In this document: piece after piece, positions 27,561 to 37,627 of the stretch
Layout: every line of letters begins with the position of its first letter
How positions within the stretch are numbered: position 1 is the stretch's first letter
From: Acidovorax sp. A79
GTDB taxonomy: Bacteria; Pseudomonadota; Gammaproteobacteria; Burkholderiales; Burkholderiaceae_C
NCBI RefSeq assembly: GCF_041154505.1
Contig: NZ_AP028672.1
Location: forward strand, 5,558,501 to 5,622,500
Direction of reading: 5' to 3'
DNA: 64,000 bases
Translations under genes and position numbers: made by a program
The notes under the pieces: generated by a model
Database searches by the model: none
Told to the model about the DNA's origin: nothing
What the model saw: the letters and a program-made list of their open reading frames with translations, nothing else

Positions 27561-27604
27561 CAAGCGATTGATGTGTAAGCGCTGGCAGCTACTGTTTTGA
27601 TAGC
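27561..27604 (+). repeat. Dispersed short repeat, copy g, encoding a stop codon
   Basis: CAAGCGATTG, AAGCGCTGGCAGCTACTG and TTTTGATAGC match the family. Read on the minus strand, GCTATCAAAACAGTAG gives the last residues (LSKQ) and the TAG stop of the MocR gene. Confidence 0.75.
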
Positions 27605-29058
27605 TTCGTGGGAGCGGACGGCTCTCGTGCCATCGCCGAGGCCAGGGCGCCCACGGTGGCCAGGGCGGCTTCAAAGCGGCTTTGCGCGGGGTGCCCGTAG
27701 TTGATGCGCACACAGTTCGCAAAGCGCCGGTCCGCCGAAAAGATCTGTCCTGGTGCCAGGCTGATGCCCTGCTGCAGTGCCTGGCGGTGCAGTTGCAGGG
27801 CATCGACCCGCGGGGGCAGCTCCACCCACAGGAAGTACCCGCCCTCGGGCTGCGCGACACGCGTACCCGGTGGGAAATGCCGGGCCACCGCCGCCAGCGC
27901 CGTCGCCTGCTGCTGCGCCAGGCTGCGGCGCAGCTGGCGCAGGTGCCGGTCGTAGCCGCCCTGGGCCAGGTACTCGGACAACGCCTGCTGCGACGGCGTG
28001 GCGGCCGAGAGCGTGGTCATGAGCTTGAGGCGCTGCACCGCCGTGGCAAAGCGGCCCGCCGCCACCCAGCCCACACGGTAGCCGGGTGCCAGGCTTTTGC
28101 TGAACGAGCTGCAGTGCATCACCAGGCCTTCGCCGTCAAAGGCCTTGGCCGGGGGCGGGCGGTGGGGGGCGAAGTGCAGTTCGCCATACACGTCGTCCTC
28201 GATCAGCGGGATCTGGTGGCGCGCGAGCAGGGCCACGAGTTCGCGCTTCTTGTCCTCGGGCATCAGGCTGCCCAGCGGGTTCTGGAAGCTGGGCATCAGC
28301 CAGCAGGCCTTGACGGGCTGGTGCGGGGGCTGGCGCGCCAGGGCTTCGGCCAGCGCGGTCAGGTCGATGCCGTCGCGCGGGTGGGTGGCCACCTCCAGCG
28401 CCTGCAGGTTCAGCCGCTCCAGCGCCTGCAGCGCGGCGTAGAAGGTGGGCGATTCGACCACCACGACGTCGCCGGGGCGGGTGACGGCCTCCAGGCAGAG
28501 GTTGAGCGCCTCCATCGCGCCGTTGGTGATGATGATCTCCTGCGCGTCCACGGCCATGCCGTGCAGGCCGTAGCGCAGCGCGATCTGCTGGCGCAGGCGC
28601 TCGTCGCCGGGCGGCAGGCTTTGCACGATGCTCCAGGGGTCGAGCTTGCGCATGCCGCTGCCCAGGCAGCGCGCCAGGCGCTCCAGCGGAAACAGCTCCA
28701 GCCCCGGGAAGGCCGAGCCCAGGGGCACCAGGTCGCGGTCGCGCGCCAGGCCCAGCACCTCGAACACCAGGTCGCTGATGGCCACGCCGGTGGAGGTGTG
28801 CGCCGGCTGCGAGGGCAGGGGCTCGGCGGGCCGGGACTCGGCGGCCGGCAGCCGGGCGCTCACGTAGTAGCCCGAGCGCGGGCGCGCATGGATCAGGCCC
28901 TGGGCCTCCAGCAGGTAGTACGCCTCGAACACGGTGGACGGGCTGATGCCGCGCGTGCGGCTGGCCTCGCGCACCGAGGGCACGCGGTCGCCCGGGCGCA
29001 GCGCGCCGCTGTGGATGAGCTGGGCAATGGCGTCGGCGTGGCGTTCGTAGCGTTTCAT
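27589..29058 (-). CDS. MocR/PdxR-type GntR regulator with aminotransferase domain
   Basis: 489 residues. GntR winged helix at residues 1-70 (YERHADAIAQLIHSGALRPGDRVPSVREAS), then a fold-type I PLP aminotransferase domain: ITNGAMEALNLCLEAVT, LIEDDVYGELHF and the PLP lysine in SSFSKSLAPGYRVGW. MocR proteins sense PLP or amino compounds. The C-terminal LSKQ and stop come from a dispersed repeat. Divergent from the cytochrome genes at 29211, which may be regulated by it. Confidence 0.92.
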   Translation of the reverse strand: MKRYERHADAIAQLIHSGALRPGDRVPSVREASRTRGISPSTVFEAYYLLEAQGLIHARPRSGYYVSARLPAAESRPAEPLPSQPAHTSTGVAISDLVFEVLGLARDRDLVPLGSAFPGLELFPLERLARCLGSGMRKLDPWSIVQSLPPGDERLRQQIALRYGLHGMAVDAQEIIITNGAMEALNLCLEAVTRPGDVVVVESPTFYAALQALERLNLQALEVATHPRDGIDLTALAEALARQPPHQPVKACWLMPSFQNPLGSLMPEDKKRELVALLARHQIPLIEDDVYGELHFAPHRPPPAKAFDGEGLVMHCSSFSKSLAPGYRVGWVAAGRFATAVQRLKLMTTLSAATPSQQALSEYLAQGGYDRHLRQLRRSLAQQQATALAAVARHFPPGTRVAQPEGGYFLWVELPPRVDALQLHRQALQQGISLAPGQIFSADRRFANCVRINYGHPAQSRFEAALATVGALASAMAREPSAPTKLSKQ

Positions 29059-29082
29059 GGGGGGCTGGGGTTGATCCAGGGC

Positions 29083-29120
29083 AAACTGATCTGTATTTTT
29101 AACTAGAAACTGAATCTGTA
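29083..29120. promoter_or_regulatory. Candidate MocR operator: direct repeats upstream of the regulator
   Basis: AAACTGATCTGTA (29083-29095) and AAACTGAATCTGTA (29107-29120) are direct repeats that differ by one inserted base, about 24 bp apart. MocR-type regulators often bind direct repeats in their own divergent promoter region. Function inferred from position. Confidence 0.5.
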
Positions 29121-29210
29121 CTGTTTTTGGGGCGGGGCGTAGAGTGGCGGCATGTGCTGGTGTCCGTTGCGATGTGTGCGGGCCGGCCGCTTCCCTACTG
29201 ATAAAACCCC

Positions 29211-30005
29211 ATGATCGATTGCCTGCGCAGCCTGCTGCGTCCTGTTTCCCGCCTGGCCGGCGCTTCTGCCGCGATGGCGCTGGCGTGGAGCGCTGGCGCC
29301 TGGGCCCAGCCCGTGCCTAGCCCTGCGGCGGCCCCGTCCGCCACGGTGTCCGCCTCGTCGATGTCCTCGCGCGTGCTGGCCTGCACGGCCTGCCACGGCA
29401 AGGAAGGCCGCGCCACGCCCGACGGCTACTTTCCGCGCATCGCCGGCAAGCCGGCCGGCTACCTGGCCAACCAGCTGCTCAACTTCCGCGACGGGCGGCG
29501 CAGCTATCCGCAGATGACCTACCTCATCGAGCACCTGACGGACGACTACCTGCGTGAAATGGCCGAGCACTTTGCCGCGCAGGACCTGCCGTACCCGCCG
29601 CCGCCCGCACCCCAGGCGCCGGCCGCCGCGCTGGAGCAGGGGCGCCAGCTGGTGCAGCAGGGCGATGCCGCGCGCCGCATTCCGGCCTGCGTGTCGTGCC
29701 ACGGCAGCGCCATGGCGGGCGTGGCGCCGTCCATCCCGGGCCTGCTGGGCCTGCCGCGCGACTACCTCAACAGCCAGCTGGGCGCCTGGAAGACCGGCCA
29801 GCGCCGCGCGCATGCGCCCGACTGCATGGCCGACATCGCCCGCCAGCTCACGCCCGACGACGTGAGCGCCGTGTCCGCCTGGCTGGCCGCCCAGCCCGTG
29901 GCAGGGGGCGGCAAACCCGCCCGCACGCTGCCCGCCCCCATGCCCGCCCGCTGCGGCGGCGTGGCCGAGGTGCCCGTGGCGGCCGCTTCCGGCGCGGCGC
30001 GCTGA
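29211..30005 (+). CDS. Periplasmic di-haem cytochrome c (c4-like)
   Basis: 264 residues. Signal peptide ends near AWAQ (residue 33). Two haem sites: CTACH at residues 58-62 and CVSCH near residue 162. The first domain has the c4-like stretch YFPRIAGKPAGYLANQLLNF, and the second repeats IPGLLGLPRDYLNSQLGAWK. Carries electrons in the periplasm. It lies 14 bp before the next cytochrome gene, so they are co-expressed. Confidence 0.92.
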   Translation: MIDCLRSLLRPVSRLAGASAAMALAWSAGAWAQPVPSPAAAPSATVSASSMSSRVLACTACHGKEGRATPDGYFPRIAGKPAGYLANQLLNFRDGRRSYPQMTYLIEHLTDDYLREMAEHFAAQDLPYPPPPAPQAPAAALEQGRQLVQQGDAARRIPACVSCHGSAMAGVAPSIPGLLGLPRDYLNSQLGAWKTGQRRAHAPDCMADIARQLTPDDVSAVSAWLAAQPVAGGGKPARTLPAPMPARCGGVAEVPVAAASGAAR

Positions 30006-30019
30006 GAGGGATGTCATCC

Positions 30020-31300
30020 ATGAAACGCATCCTCTTGACGATTTCTTCCGTGCTGGCCGCCCTGGGCATCACGGCCGCCGCACTGGTCACCCTGAACCTG
30101 CGCGGCGAAGAGCCGCTGCCCGGCGCCGAGACGCTGCAGGGCACGCCCGCGCTGGTGGCGCGCGGCGAGTACCTGGCCCGTGTCGGCAACTGCATGGCCT
30201 GCCACACCACCCAGGGCGGCGCGCCGTTCGCGGGCGGGCGCGGCATCGAGACGCCGTTCGGCGTGGTGCACAGCTCCAACCTCACGCCCGACAAGGCGCA
30301 GGGCATCGGCAGCTGGACCTCGGCCGAGTTCTGGCGCGCCATGCACCATGGCCGCAGCAAGGACGGGCGCCTGCTGTACCCCGCCTTCCCGTACCCCAAC
30401 TACACCCAGGTCACGCGCGAGGATTCCGATGCCATCTTTGCCTATCTGCAAAGCGTGCCCGCCGCCGCCGAAGCCAACCGGGCGCATGCGCTGCGTTTCC
30501 CGTACAACACGCAGGCGGCGCTGGGCGTGTGGCGCGCGCTGTTTTTCACCCCGGGCACACCCCGGCCCGAGCCCGCACAGACGGCCGAGTACAACCGGGG
30601 CGCCTACCTGGTCAACGGCCTGGGCCATTGCACCGCCTGCCACACGCCACGCAACGCGCTGGGCGCCACCACGGATGCCAAGGCCTTCACCGGCGGGCTG
30701 ATTCCCGTGCAGAACTGGTATGCCCCCGCGCTCAACGCGGCGGCCGAGGCGGGCGTCAAGGAATGGCCCGCCGAGGACGTGGTGGCCTTGCTCCAAACCG
30801 GGGTGGCCCCGCACGGCTCGGTGCTGGGCCCCATGGCCGAGGTGGTGTTCCGCAGCACGCAGTACCTGACCGACGCCGACGCGCGCGCCATGGCGGTGTA
30901 CCTGCAGGCCTTGCCGCAGCAGGGCGGCCCCGCGCCCGCAACGCCGCCCGCGCCGCCCTCCGCGGCCATGTCCCGGGGCGCGAAGGTGTATGAGCAGCAG
31001 TGCGCTCAATGCCATGGCGACGCGGGGCAGGGCGAGCCTGGGGCGTTCCCCGCTCTGGCCGGCAACCGCGCGGTCACGCTGGCCGATCCCACCAACCTGG
31101 TGCGCGTGGTGCTGCAGGGCGGCTACCTGCCCGCCACTGCCGGCAACCCGCGTCCGCACGGCATGCCCCCGTTCCAGCAGACCCTGTCGGACGAGGAAGT
31201 GGCGGCGGTCGCCACCTTCGTGCGCAGCAGCTGGGGCAACCAGGCGCCCGGTGTGGGTACCATCGAGGTCTACCGCGCCCGCGAGCGGCGCGGCATGTAG
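30020..31300 (+). CDS. Tri-haem cytochrome c, alcohol/gluconate dehydrogenase cytochrome-subunit type
   Basis: 426 residues from ATG 30020, nine bases after AGGG; ATG 30011 in frame is too close to that site. N-terminal membrane anchor or signal (ILLTISSVLAALGITAAAL). Three haem sites: CMACH near residue 57, CTACH near 203 and CAQCH near 329. This matches cytochrome subunits of membrane dehydrogenases (AdhB/gluconate dehydrogenase type). No dehydrogenase subunit is encoded nearby, so the electron donor is elsewhere or unknown. Confidence 0.92.
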   Translation: MKRILLTISSVLAALGITAAALVTLNLRGEEPLPGAETLQGTPALVARGEYLARVGNCMACHTTQGGAPFAGGRGIETPFGVVHSSNLTPDKAQGIGSWTSAEFWRAMHHGRSKDGRLLYPAFPYPNYTQVTREDSDAIFAYLQSVPAAAEANRAHALRFPYNTQAALGVWRALFFTPGTPRPEPAQTAEYNRGAYLVNGLGHCTACHTPRNALGATTDAKAFTGGLIPVQNWYAPALNAAAEAGVKEWPAEDVVALLQTGVAPHGSVLGPMAEVVFRSTQYLTDADARAMAVYLQALPQQGGPAPATPPAPPSAAMSRGAKVYEQQCAQCHGDAGQGEPGAFPALAGNRAVTLADPTNLVRVVLQGGYLPATAGNPRPHGMPPFQQTLSDEEVAAVATFVRSSWGNQAPGVGTIEVYRARERRGM

Positions 31301-31378
31301 ACCCAGACCCGGCTCCGGGAGGGCCTCTGCGTACGGCCGCAGGGGTTCCCCGGCCGGAATGACCCAGGAGTTACGCTG

Positions 31379-31789
31379 ATGGAAAGTCCGGCCGTGTTGC
31401 CCGATCCCGCCTCAGGGGCGCCCCCGCAGGCCGCCGCTGGCGGCTGGTGGGCTGTATGCCTGTGCGCGGGCTGGTGCGGCACCTGCCGCGACTACCGCCC
31501 CCTGTTCGACGAACTGGCCCGGGCGAACCCCGGGGTGCGGTTCGAATGGGTGGACATCGAGGACGAGTCCGAGATCGCGGGGGACCTGGATGTGGAGACT
31601 TTTCCCACACTGCTGATCGGCCGCGGCACCAGCGCGCTTTTTCTGGGGCCGCTGCTGCCGCAGGCGCCAGTGCTGGCCCGGTTGCTGGGCAGCCTGCAGG
31701 CGGGCGCGCGCAATGCGTCGGCGGCCGGTGGCGAGGCGCAGGGCGTGTTCGAGCGCGTGCGCGCGGCGCGCGGCGCCCAGGACGACTAG
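31379..31789 (+). CDS. Thioredoxin-family protein
   Basis: 136 residues from ATG 31379, with AGGAG eight bases upstream. Active site WCGTC at residues 32-36, then VRFEWVDIEDESEIAGDLDVETFPTLLI with the cis-Pro. No signal peptide, so cytosolic. The N-terminal 22 residues are Pro/Ala-rich and not part of the fold. It lies 78 bp after the cytochrome genes and may be read with them. Confidence 0.88.
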   Translation: MESPAVLPDPASGAPPQAAAGGWWAVCLCAGWCGTCRDYRPLFDELARANPGVRFEWVDIEDESEIAGDLDVETFPTLLIGRGTSALFLGPLLPQAPVLARLLGSLQAGARNASAAGGEAQGVFERVRAARGAQDD

Positions 31790-31935
31790 GACGACGAGGA
31801 CAAATCGGCTGGGCGGGCGGGGCGCAGCAGCGCACCTTTCTGCCGGAAGCGCCGCTGGCCGCGCAGGCGCCGGATTTTTGTGCCGGCGGGGCCCCTGCCG
31901 GCGGGTTCAGAAGGCAGTTTGACCACAGTCCATCT

Positions 31936-31964
31936 TTGCAAATCAAGGCGTTACACGCTACAAT
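31936..31964 (+). promoter_or_regulatory. Strong sigma70 promoter of the rimP-nusA-infB operon
   Basis: TTGCAA (31936-31941), 17-bp spacer, TACAAT (31959-31964). Transcription would start near 31971, immediately before the hairpin at 31975-32016. Confidence 0.8.
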
Positions 31965-31974
31965 ATGAATCTCA

Positions 31975-32016
31975 CGACCAAACGGGCGGGTACCAACCGC
32001 CCGTTTTTTTTGGTCG
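31975..32016 (+). terminator. Promoter-proximal terminator/attenuator in the rimP-nusA leader
   Basis: CGGGCGG (31983-31989) pairs with CCGCCCG (31997-32003), followed by eight T. The outer arms CGACCAAA and TTTGGTCG extend the stem. It begins only a few bases after the predicted start site and 172 bp before rimP, so most transcripts would stop at about 40 nt unless read through. The NusA gene downstream makes feedback attenuation plausible. Confidence 0.8.
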
Positions 32017-32079
32017 AATGCTTTTGGAGCTCGAAGCTGTCGGGGAAGGTCTCCGGGGGTTATCGGGTTTTTTGTTTTG

Positions 32080-32158
32080 GACTTACGCAAACAAGGGCGC
32101 ACAGGAAGTGCTCCCACCATGGGGTCGGCGACTCGCCGGATCCCGATTTGCGTCAGTC
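32080..32158. repeat. 12-bp inverted repeat enclosing 55 bp in the rimP leader
   Basis: GACTTACGCAAA (32080-32091) and TTTGCGTCAGTC (32147-32158) pair with one mismatch. Could form a large leader stem-loop or be a small mobile remnant. The 398-base stretch 31790-32187 holds only this, the promoter and the terminator; no gene was seen. Confidence 0.5.
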
Positions 32159-32187
32159 GTGTTGTTTTCCGGGATTGAACTGAACAC

Positions 32188-32781
32188 GTGGCATTACAGC
32201 AAGTCGTTGAACAAATTGTGACGGGCCTGGGATATGACCTGGTGGAGATCGAACGCTCTGCCGGTGGTCTGCTGCGCATCACCATTGACTTGCCCTGGGT
32301 GCAGCCGCCCGCCGACGCGCCGGTCCCGGCGCTGGATCAGTTTGTCACCGTCGAAGACTGCGAAAAGGTCACGCGCCAGCTGCAATTTGCGCTGGAGGTC
32401 GATGGCGTCGAGTACAAGCGCCTGGAAGTGTCTTCCCCCGGTATCGACCGCCCCTTGCGCCACGAACAGGACTTCGTGCGCTTCGAGGGCTCGGTCATCG
32501 ACATCACCCTGAAGGCGCCCATCGGCGCCGCAGCGGCGGGGCAGGTCAATGCCACCCGCAAGAAATTTCGCGGCACGCTGGAGCGGGCCGAGGCTGGAGG
32601 CTGGCAGATCGTCTGGAGCGACGAGCCACCGGTCAAGCCGGGCCAGAAGGTGAGCAAGAAACGCGTTCCGGCGCCGCTGCAGGCGCTGGGTTTTACCCTG
32701 GATGAGGTGCGGGACGTCCGTCTGGCGCCCATCGTGGATTTCAAGGGGCGTGGAGGCAAGGCCGGGCCGGCGTCCGCCTGA
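32188..32781 (+). CDS. rimP: Ribosome maturation factor RimP
   Basis: 197 residues from GTG 32188 (MALQQVVEQIVTGLGYDLVE). Needed for 30S subunit maturation. Family marks: LLRITIDLP, TVEDCEKVTRQLQFALEVDG, and LEVSSPGIDRPLRHEQDFVRFEG. Longer than the usual ~150 owing to a Pro-rich insert after residue 35 and an extended C-terminal half. First gene of the rimP-nusA-infB-rbfA-truB unit. Confidence 0.96.
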   Translation: MALQQVVEQIVTGLGYDLVEIERSAGGLLRITIDLPWVQPPADAPVPALDQFVTVEDCEKVTRQLQFALEVDGVEYKRLEVSSPGIDRPLRHEQDFVRFEGSVIDITLKAPIGAAAAGQVNATRKKFRGTLERAEAGGWQIVWSDEPPVKPGQKVSKKRVPAPLQALGFTLDEVRDVRLAPIVDFKGRGGKAGPASA

Positions 32782-32858
32782 GTGGCTGAATGGATTGGGG
32801 TGGGTGGCCGCAGCGCGCGGACCCTGCCCTCGGGTGATTGAAACAGGAGAGTCGTCGC

Positions 32859-34343
32859 ATGAATCGCGAATTGTTGATGTTGGTTGAGGCCATTTCGCGC
32901 GAAAAGAACGTTGAGCGTGATGTGGTCTTGGGCGCCGTGGAGTCGGCCTTGGCCCAGGCTACCAAGAAGCTGTACCAGGGCGAGGTGGACATTCGCGTGT
33001 CCGTCGATCGCGACAGCGGCAACTATGAGACTTTCCGCCGCTGGCTGGTCGTGCCCGATGACGCGGGCCTGCAGAATCCCGAAGCCGAAGAGCTGCTGAT
33101 GGATGCGAAGGACCGCATTCCCGACATCGAAGTCGGTGAGTACATCGAAGAGGGTGTCGAGTCCGTGCCGATCGGCCGCATCGGCGCCATGGCCGCCAAG
33201 CAGGTCATCCTGCAGAAGATCCGTGACGCCGAGCGCGAAATGCTGCTCAACGACTTCATGTCGCGCGGCGAGCGCATCTTCACCGGCACCGTCAAGCGCA
33301 TGGACAAGGGCGACATCATTGTCGAGTCCGGCCGTGTGGAAGGCCGCCTGCGCCGCAGCGAGATGATCCCCAAGGAAAACCTGCGCAGCGGCGACCGCGT
33401 GCGGGCCATGATCATGGAAGTGGACCTGACCCTGCGTGGCGCGCCCATCATCCTGTCGCGCTCGGCCCCCGAGTTCATGATCGAGCTCTTCCGCCAGGAA
33501 GTGCCCGAGATCGAGCAGGGCCTGCTGGAGATCAAGTCCTGCGCCCGCGACCCCGGCTCGCGTGCCAAGATCGCCGTGCTGTCGCACGACAAGCGCGTGG
33601 ACCCCATCGGTACCTGCGTCGGCGTGCGCGGCACCCGTGTGAACGCGGTGACCAACGAACTCGCCGGCGAGCGCGTGGACATCGTGCTGTGGTCCGAAGA
33701 CCCCGCCCAGTTCGTGATCGGTGCGCTGGCGCCCGCCAACGTGTCCTCCATCGTGGTCGATGAGGAAAAGCACGCCATGGACGTGGTGGTGGACGAGGAA
33801 AACCTCGCCATCGCCATCGGCCGCGGCGGCCAGAACGTGCGCCTGGCGTCCGATCTGACCGGCTGGAAGATCAACATCATGGACGCCGCCGAAAGCGCGC
33901 AGAAGCAGGCCAACGAGACCGACACGGCCCGCAAGCTGTTCATGGAAAAGCTGGATGTGGACGAGGAAATCGCCGACATCCTGATCTCCGAAGGCTTCAA
34001 CAGCCTCGAAGAAGTGGCCTATGTGCCGCTGCAGGAAATGCTGGAGATCGAAAGCTTCGACGAAGACACCGTCAACGAGCTGCGCGCCCGCGCCAAGGAT
34101 GCGCTGCTCACGATGGAAATCGCCCGCGAGGAAAGCGTGGAAGAGGTCTCCCAGGACCTGCGCGACCTCGAAGGCCTCACCCCCGAGCTGATTGCCAAGT
34201 TGGCTGAAGGCGGTGTGCATACACGTGACGACCTGGCCGATCTGGCCATTGATGAACTGACCGACCTGACCGGACAGTCTGAAGAAGAAGCCAAAGCCTT
34301 GATCATGAAGGCGCGCGAACACTGGTTCGCGGGGCAAGAGTAA
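32859..34343 (+). CDS. nusA: Transcription termination/antitermination factor NusA
   Basis: 494 residues from ATG 32859, with AGGAGA eight bases upstream. N-terminal RNA-polymerase-binding domain ([20 protein letters not shown]), S1 domain ([20 protein letters not shown]), two KH domains ([39 protein letters not shown]), and two C-terminal acidic repeats. Binds RNA polymerase and modulates pausing and termination. It may act on its own leader terminator at 31975. Confidence 0.98.
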   Translation: MNRELLMLVEAISREKNVERDVVLGAVESALAQATKKLYQGEVDIRVSVDRDSGNYETFRRWLVVPDDAGLQNPEAEELLMDAKDRIPDIEVGEYIEEGVESVPIGRIGAMAAKQVILQKIRDAEREMLLNDFMSRGERIFTGTVKRMDKGDIIVESGRVEGRLRRSEMIPKENLRSGDRVRAMIMEVDLTLRGAPIILSRSAPEFMIELFRQEVPEIEQGLLEIKSCARDPGSRAKIAVLSHDKRVDPIGTCVGVRGTRVNAVTNELAGERVDIVLWSEDPAQFVIGALAPANVSSIVVDEEKHAMDVVVDEENLAIAIGRGGQNVRLASDLTGWKINIMDAAESAQKQANETDTARKLFMEKLDVDEEIADILISEGFNSLEEVAYVPLQEMLEIESFDEDTVNELRARAKDALLTMEIAREESVEEVSQDLRDLEGLTPELIAKLAEGGVHTRDDLADLAIDELTDLTGQSEEEAKALIMKAREHWFAGQE

Positions 34344-34367
34344 AGGTCAGGGAGGCACGAACCACAT

Positions 34368-37235
34368 ATGTCCAGTAATACTGTCGCCGAGTTTGCAACC
34401 GAACTCAAAAAATCGCCTGAAACCCTGCTCGACCAGCTCAAGGCTGCCGGCGTGGGCAAGGCTGCCCCCTCCGACGCGTTGACCGAGTCGGACAAGCAAA
34501 AGCTGCTTGCCTATCTGCAGGCCAGCCATGGCACGGCTTCGGCCGACCGCAAGAAGATCACGCTGGTGAAGAAGTCCACCAGCGAGATCAAGCAGGCCGA
34601 TGCCACGGGCAAGGCCCGCACGATCCAGGTGGAAGTGCGCAAGAAGCGCACGTTCATCCAGCGCGATGAAGGTGCCGAGGCGTCTGCAGAAGCCCATGCG
34701 CCCGTGGCGGCGCAGGAGGCTGCTGTTTCCAGCGAGGATCTCGAGCTGTCCCGCCGCGAGGAAGAAGCGCGCCGCCAGGCCGAGCTGATCCGCCGCCAGG
34801 AGGCGGAGCTGGCCGAGAAGCGCGCTGAACGCGAAGCCCGTGAAAAGCGCGAACGCGAAGCCGAGGAGCGTGCTGCCGCCTACGCTGCGCAGGAAGCCGA
34901 AAAGAAGGCCCAGGCCTCTGCCGTCAAGCAGGAAGCGACCCGCGAGCAGGCCGCTGAAACCGCTGCGCGCAGCGCCGCCCAGGCCGAAGCGCGCGAAAAG
35001 GCTGCTGCCGAGTCCAAGGCCCGCTCCGACGAGGAAGCCGCGCGTGCGGCCGATCTGGATGCCCGCCGCCGCAAGGCCGAAGCCGAGGCCGCGGCCATTC
35101 GCTCCATGATGGCCACGCCCAAGAAGGCGGTCATGGTGGCCAAGAAGCCCGAGGAACCCAAGCCCGTGGCCAAGCCCGCCGCGGTGGGCGATGCCAAGAA
35201 GGGCACGCTGCACAAGCCGGCCGTGGGCACGGGTGTGGCGCGTGCGGGGGCTCCGGCCGCCGCCGGCGCAGGCGCGCCCGGCGCCGGCAAGGAAGTGAAG
35301 TCGGCCAAGCTGTCCTCCAGCTGGGCCAATGACACCGCCAAGAAGAAGGAAATCAAGACCCGTGGCGACAGCAGCGGCGGTGTCGGCCGCAACAACTGGC
35401 GTGGTGGCCCGCGTGGCCGCCGTGGTGACAACCGCGACCATCGCGACGACCACCAGCAGTCCGCACCGGTCGAGGCGCGCATCATTGAAGTGCATGTGCC
35501 CGAGACCATCACGGTGGCAGAGCTGGCCCACAAGATGTCGATCAAGGCGTCCGAAGTGATCAAGGCGCTGATGAAGATGGGCCAGATGGTCACCATCAAC
35601 CAGCCGCTGGACCAGGACACCGCCATGATCGTGGTGGAAGAGCTGGGCCACAAGGCGGTGGTGGCGGCGCTGGACGATCCGGAAGCCTTCACCGACGACG
35701 ATTCGACGCAGCAGAACGCAGAGTTGTTGCCGCGCGCCCCGGTCGTGACCGTCATGGGCCACGTCGACCACGGCAAGACCTCGCTGCTGGACTACATCCG
35801 CCGCGCCAAGGTCGCTGCGGGCGAAGCCGGCGGCATCACGCAGCACATTGGTGCCTACCACGTGGAAACACCGCGCGGCATGGTGTCGTTCCTCGACACC
35901 CCGGGTCACGAGGCCTTCACGGCCATGCGTGCCCGCGGTGCCCAGGCCACGGACATCGTGATCCTGGTGGTGGCGGCCGATGACGGCGTCATGCCCCAGA
36001 CCAAGGAAGCCATCAAGCACGCCAAGGCGGCGGGTGTTCCTATCGTGGTGGCCATCACCAAGGCCGACAAGCCCGATGCCAACCCAGACCGCGTCAAGCA
36101 GGAGCTGGTGGTCGAAGAGGTGGTGCCGGAAGAATACGGTGGCGATTCGCCGTTCGTGCCCGTGTCCTCCAAGACCGGCATGGGCATCGACACGCTGCTC
36201 GAGCAGGTGCTGCTGCAGGCCGAAGTGCTGGAACTCAAGGCACCGGTCGACTCGCTGGCCAAGGGCCTCGTGATCGAAGCGCAGCTCGACAAGGGCCGCG
36301 GCCCCGTGGCGACCGTGCTGGTGCAGTCCGGTACCCTCAAGGTGGGCGACATCGTGCTGGCAGGCCAGACCTATGGCCGCGTGCGCGCCATGCTGGACGA
36401 AAACGGCAAGGTGGCCAAGACGGCGGGTCCGTCGATCCCGGTGGAAATCCAGGGCCTGACGGAAGTGCCGCAGGCCGGCGACGAATTCATGGTGCTCACG
36501 GACGAACGCCGTGCCCGCGAAATCGCCACCTACCGTGCCGGCAAGTTCCGCAACACCAAGCTGGCCAAGCAGCAGGCTGCGAAGCTGGAGAACATGTTCG
36601 CCGACATGACGGCAGGCGAAGTGAAGATGCTGCCCATCATCGTCAAGGCCGATGTGCAGGGTTCGCAGGAAGCGCTGGCGCAGTCGCTGCTCAAGCTGTC
36701 GACCGACGAAGTCAAGGTGCAACTGGTGTACGCCGCCGTGGGCGCCATCAGCGAGTCGGACATCAACCTGGCGATCGCCTCCAAGGCCATCGTGATCGGC
36801 TTCAACGTGCGGGCCGATGCCGGTGCGCGCAAGCTGGCCGAGGGCAATGGCGTCGATCTGCACTACTACAGCATCATTTACGACGCTGTGGACGAGCTGC
36901 GCGTGGCCATGTCCGGCATGCTGGCCCCCGAGCAGCGCGAGGAGATCATCGGCACGGCCGAGATCCGCACGGTGTTCGTGGCCACCAAGATCGGCACGAT
37001 TGCCGGTTCGTACATCACCTCGGGCATGGTCCATCGCAACGCACGCTTCCGCCTGCTGCGCGACAACGTGGTGGTCTACACGGGCGAAGTCGATTCGATC
37101 AAGCGCCTCAAGGACGATGTCAAGGATGTCAAGGAAGGCTTCGAGTGCGGTATCAAGCTCAAGAACTACAACGACATCAAGGAAGGCGATCAACTCGAAT
37201 TCTTTGACATCAAGGAAATCGCGCGGACGCTGTAA
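34368..37235 (+). CDS. infB: Translation initiation factor IF-2
   Basis: 955 residues. N-terminal IF2N domain ([20 protein letters not shown]), a long charged coiled region (residues ~125-260, rich in E, A, R, K), a Gly/Arg patch, a second IF2N, then the GTPase domain: [25 protein letters not shown] and the G4 position reading TKAD at residues 564-567 in place of the usual NKxD. C-terminal fMet-tRNA-binding domains follow. It places initiator tRNA on the 30S subunit. Confidence 0.98.
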   Translation: MSSNTVAEFATELKKSPETLLDQLKAAGVGKAAPSDALTESDKQKLLAYLQASHGTASADRKKITLVKKSTSEIKQADATGKARTIQVEVRKKRTFIQRDEGAEASAEAHAPVAAQEAAVSSEDLELSRREEEARRQAELIRRQEAELAEKRAEREAREKREREAEERAAAYAAQEAEKKAQASAVKQEATREQAAETAARSAAQAEAREKAAAESKARSDEEAARAADLDARRRKAEAEAAAIRSMMATPKKAVMVAKKPEEPKPVAKPAAVGDAKKGTLHKPAVGTGVARAGAPAAAGAGAPGAGKEVKSAKLSSSWANDTAKKKEIKTRGDSSGGVGRNNWRGGPRGRRGDNRDHRDDHQQSAPVEARIIEVHVPETITVAELAHKMSIKASEVIKALMKMGQMVTINQPLDQDTAMIVVEELGHKAVVAALDDPEAFTDDDSTQQNAELLPRAPVVTVMGHVDHGKTSLLDYIRRAKVAAGEAGGITQHIGAYHVETPRGMVSFLDTPGHEAFTAMRARGAQATDIVILVVAADDGVMPQTKEAIKHAKAAGVPIVVAITKADKPDANPDRVKQELVVEEVVPEEYGGDSPFVPVSSKTGMGIDTLLEQVLLQAEVLELKAPVDSLAKGLVIEAQLDKGRGPVATVLVQSGTLKVGDIVLAGQTYGRVRAMLDENGKVAKTAGPSIPVEIQGLTEVPQAGDEFMVLTDERRAREIATYRAGKFRNTKLAKQQAAKLENMFADMTAGEVKMLPIIVKADVQGSQEALAQSLLKLSTDEVKVQLVYAAVGAISESDINLAIASKAIVIGFNVRADAGARKLAEGNGVDLHYYSIIYDAVDELRVAMSGMLAPEQREEIIGTAEIRTVFVATKIGTIAGSYITSGMVHRNARFRLLRDNVVVYTGEVDSIKRLKDDVKDVKEGFECGIKLKNYNDIKEGDQLEFFDIKEIARTL

Positions 37236-37253
37236 GGCATCGGTGACGACGAC

Positions 37254-37625
37254 ATGGCTGCGAAGAAATCTTCCACCCCCAACCGAGCCTTCAAGGTCGC
37301 CGACCAGATCCAGCGCGATCTGACGGAGCTGATCGCGCGCGAGTTGAAAGACCCGCGCGTGGGCATGGTGACGCTGCAGGGCGTGGAGGTGACTCCGGAC
37401 TACGCCCATGCCAAGGTGTTCTTCAGCCTGCTGACGGGCGACCCTGTGGAGACACAGGCGGCGCTCAACCAGGCTGCGGGTTTCCTGCGCAACGGCTTGT
37501 TCAAGCGCCTGCACATCCACACGGTGCCCACGCTGCACTTCGTGTTCGACCGCACCTCCGAGCGGGCGGCCGACATGAATGCCTTGATTGCCAAGGCTGT
37601 CTCTTCCCGCGCCAAAGAGGATTAG
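37254..37625 (+). CDS. rbfA: Ribosome-binding factor A
   Basis: 123 residues. KH-like single domain with [22 protein letters not shown] and [16 protein letters not shown]-terminal [18 protein letters not shown]. Helps 16S rRNA processing and cold adaptation by binding the 30S subunit. Located 18 bp after infB and 2 bp before truB. Confidence 0.97.
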   Translation: MAAKKSSTPNRAFKVADQIQRDLTELIARELKDPRVGMVTLQGVEVTPDYAHAKVFFSLLTGDPVETQAALNQAAGFLRNGLFKRLHIHTVPTLHFVFDRTSERAADMNALIAKAVSSRAKED

Positions 37626-37627
37626 CC

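Noticed and set aside
31880..32221. A 113-codon open frame spanning the rimP leader
   Set aside because: It crosses the promoter, the terminator hairpin and the inverted repeat, has no ribosome site and overlaps the rimP start.
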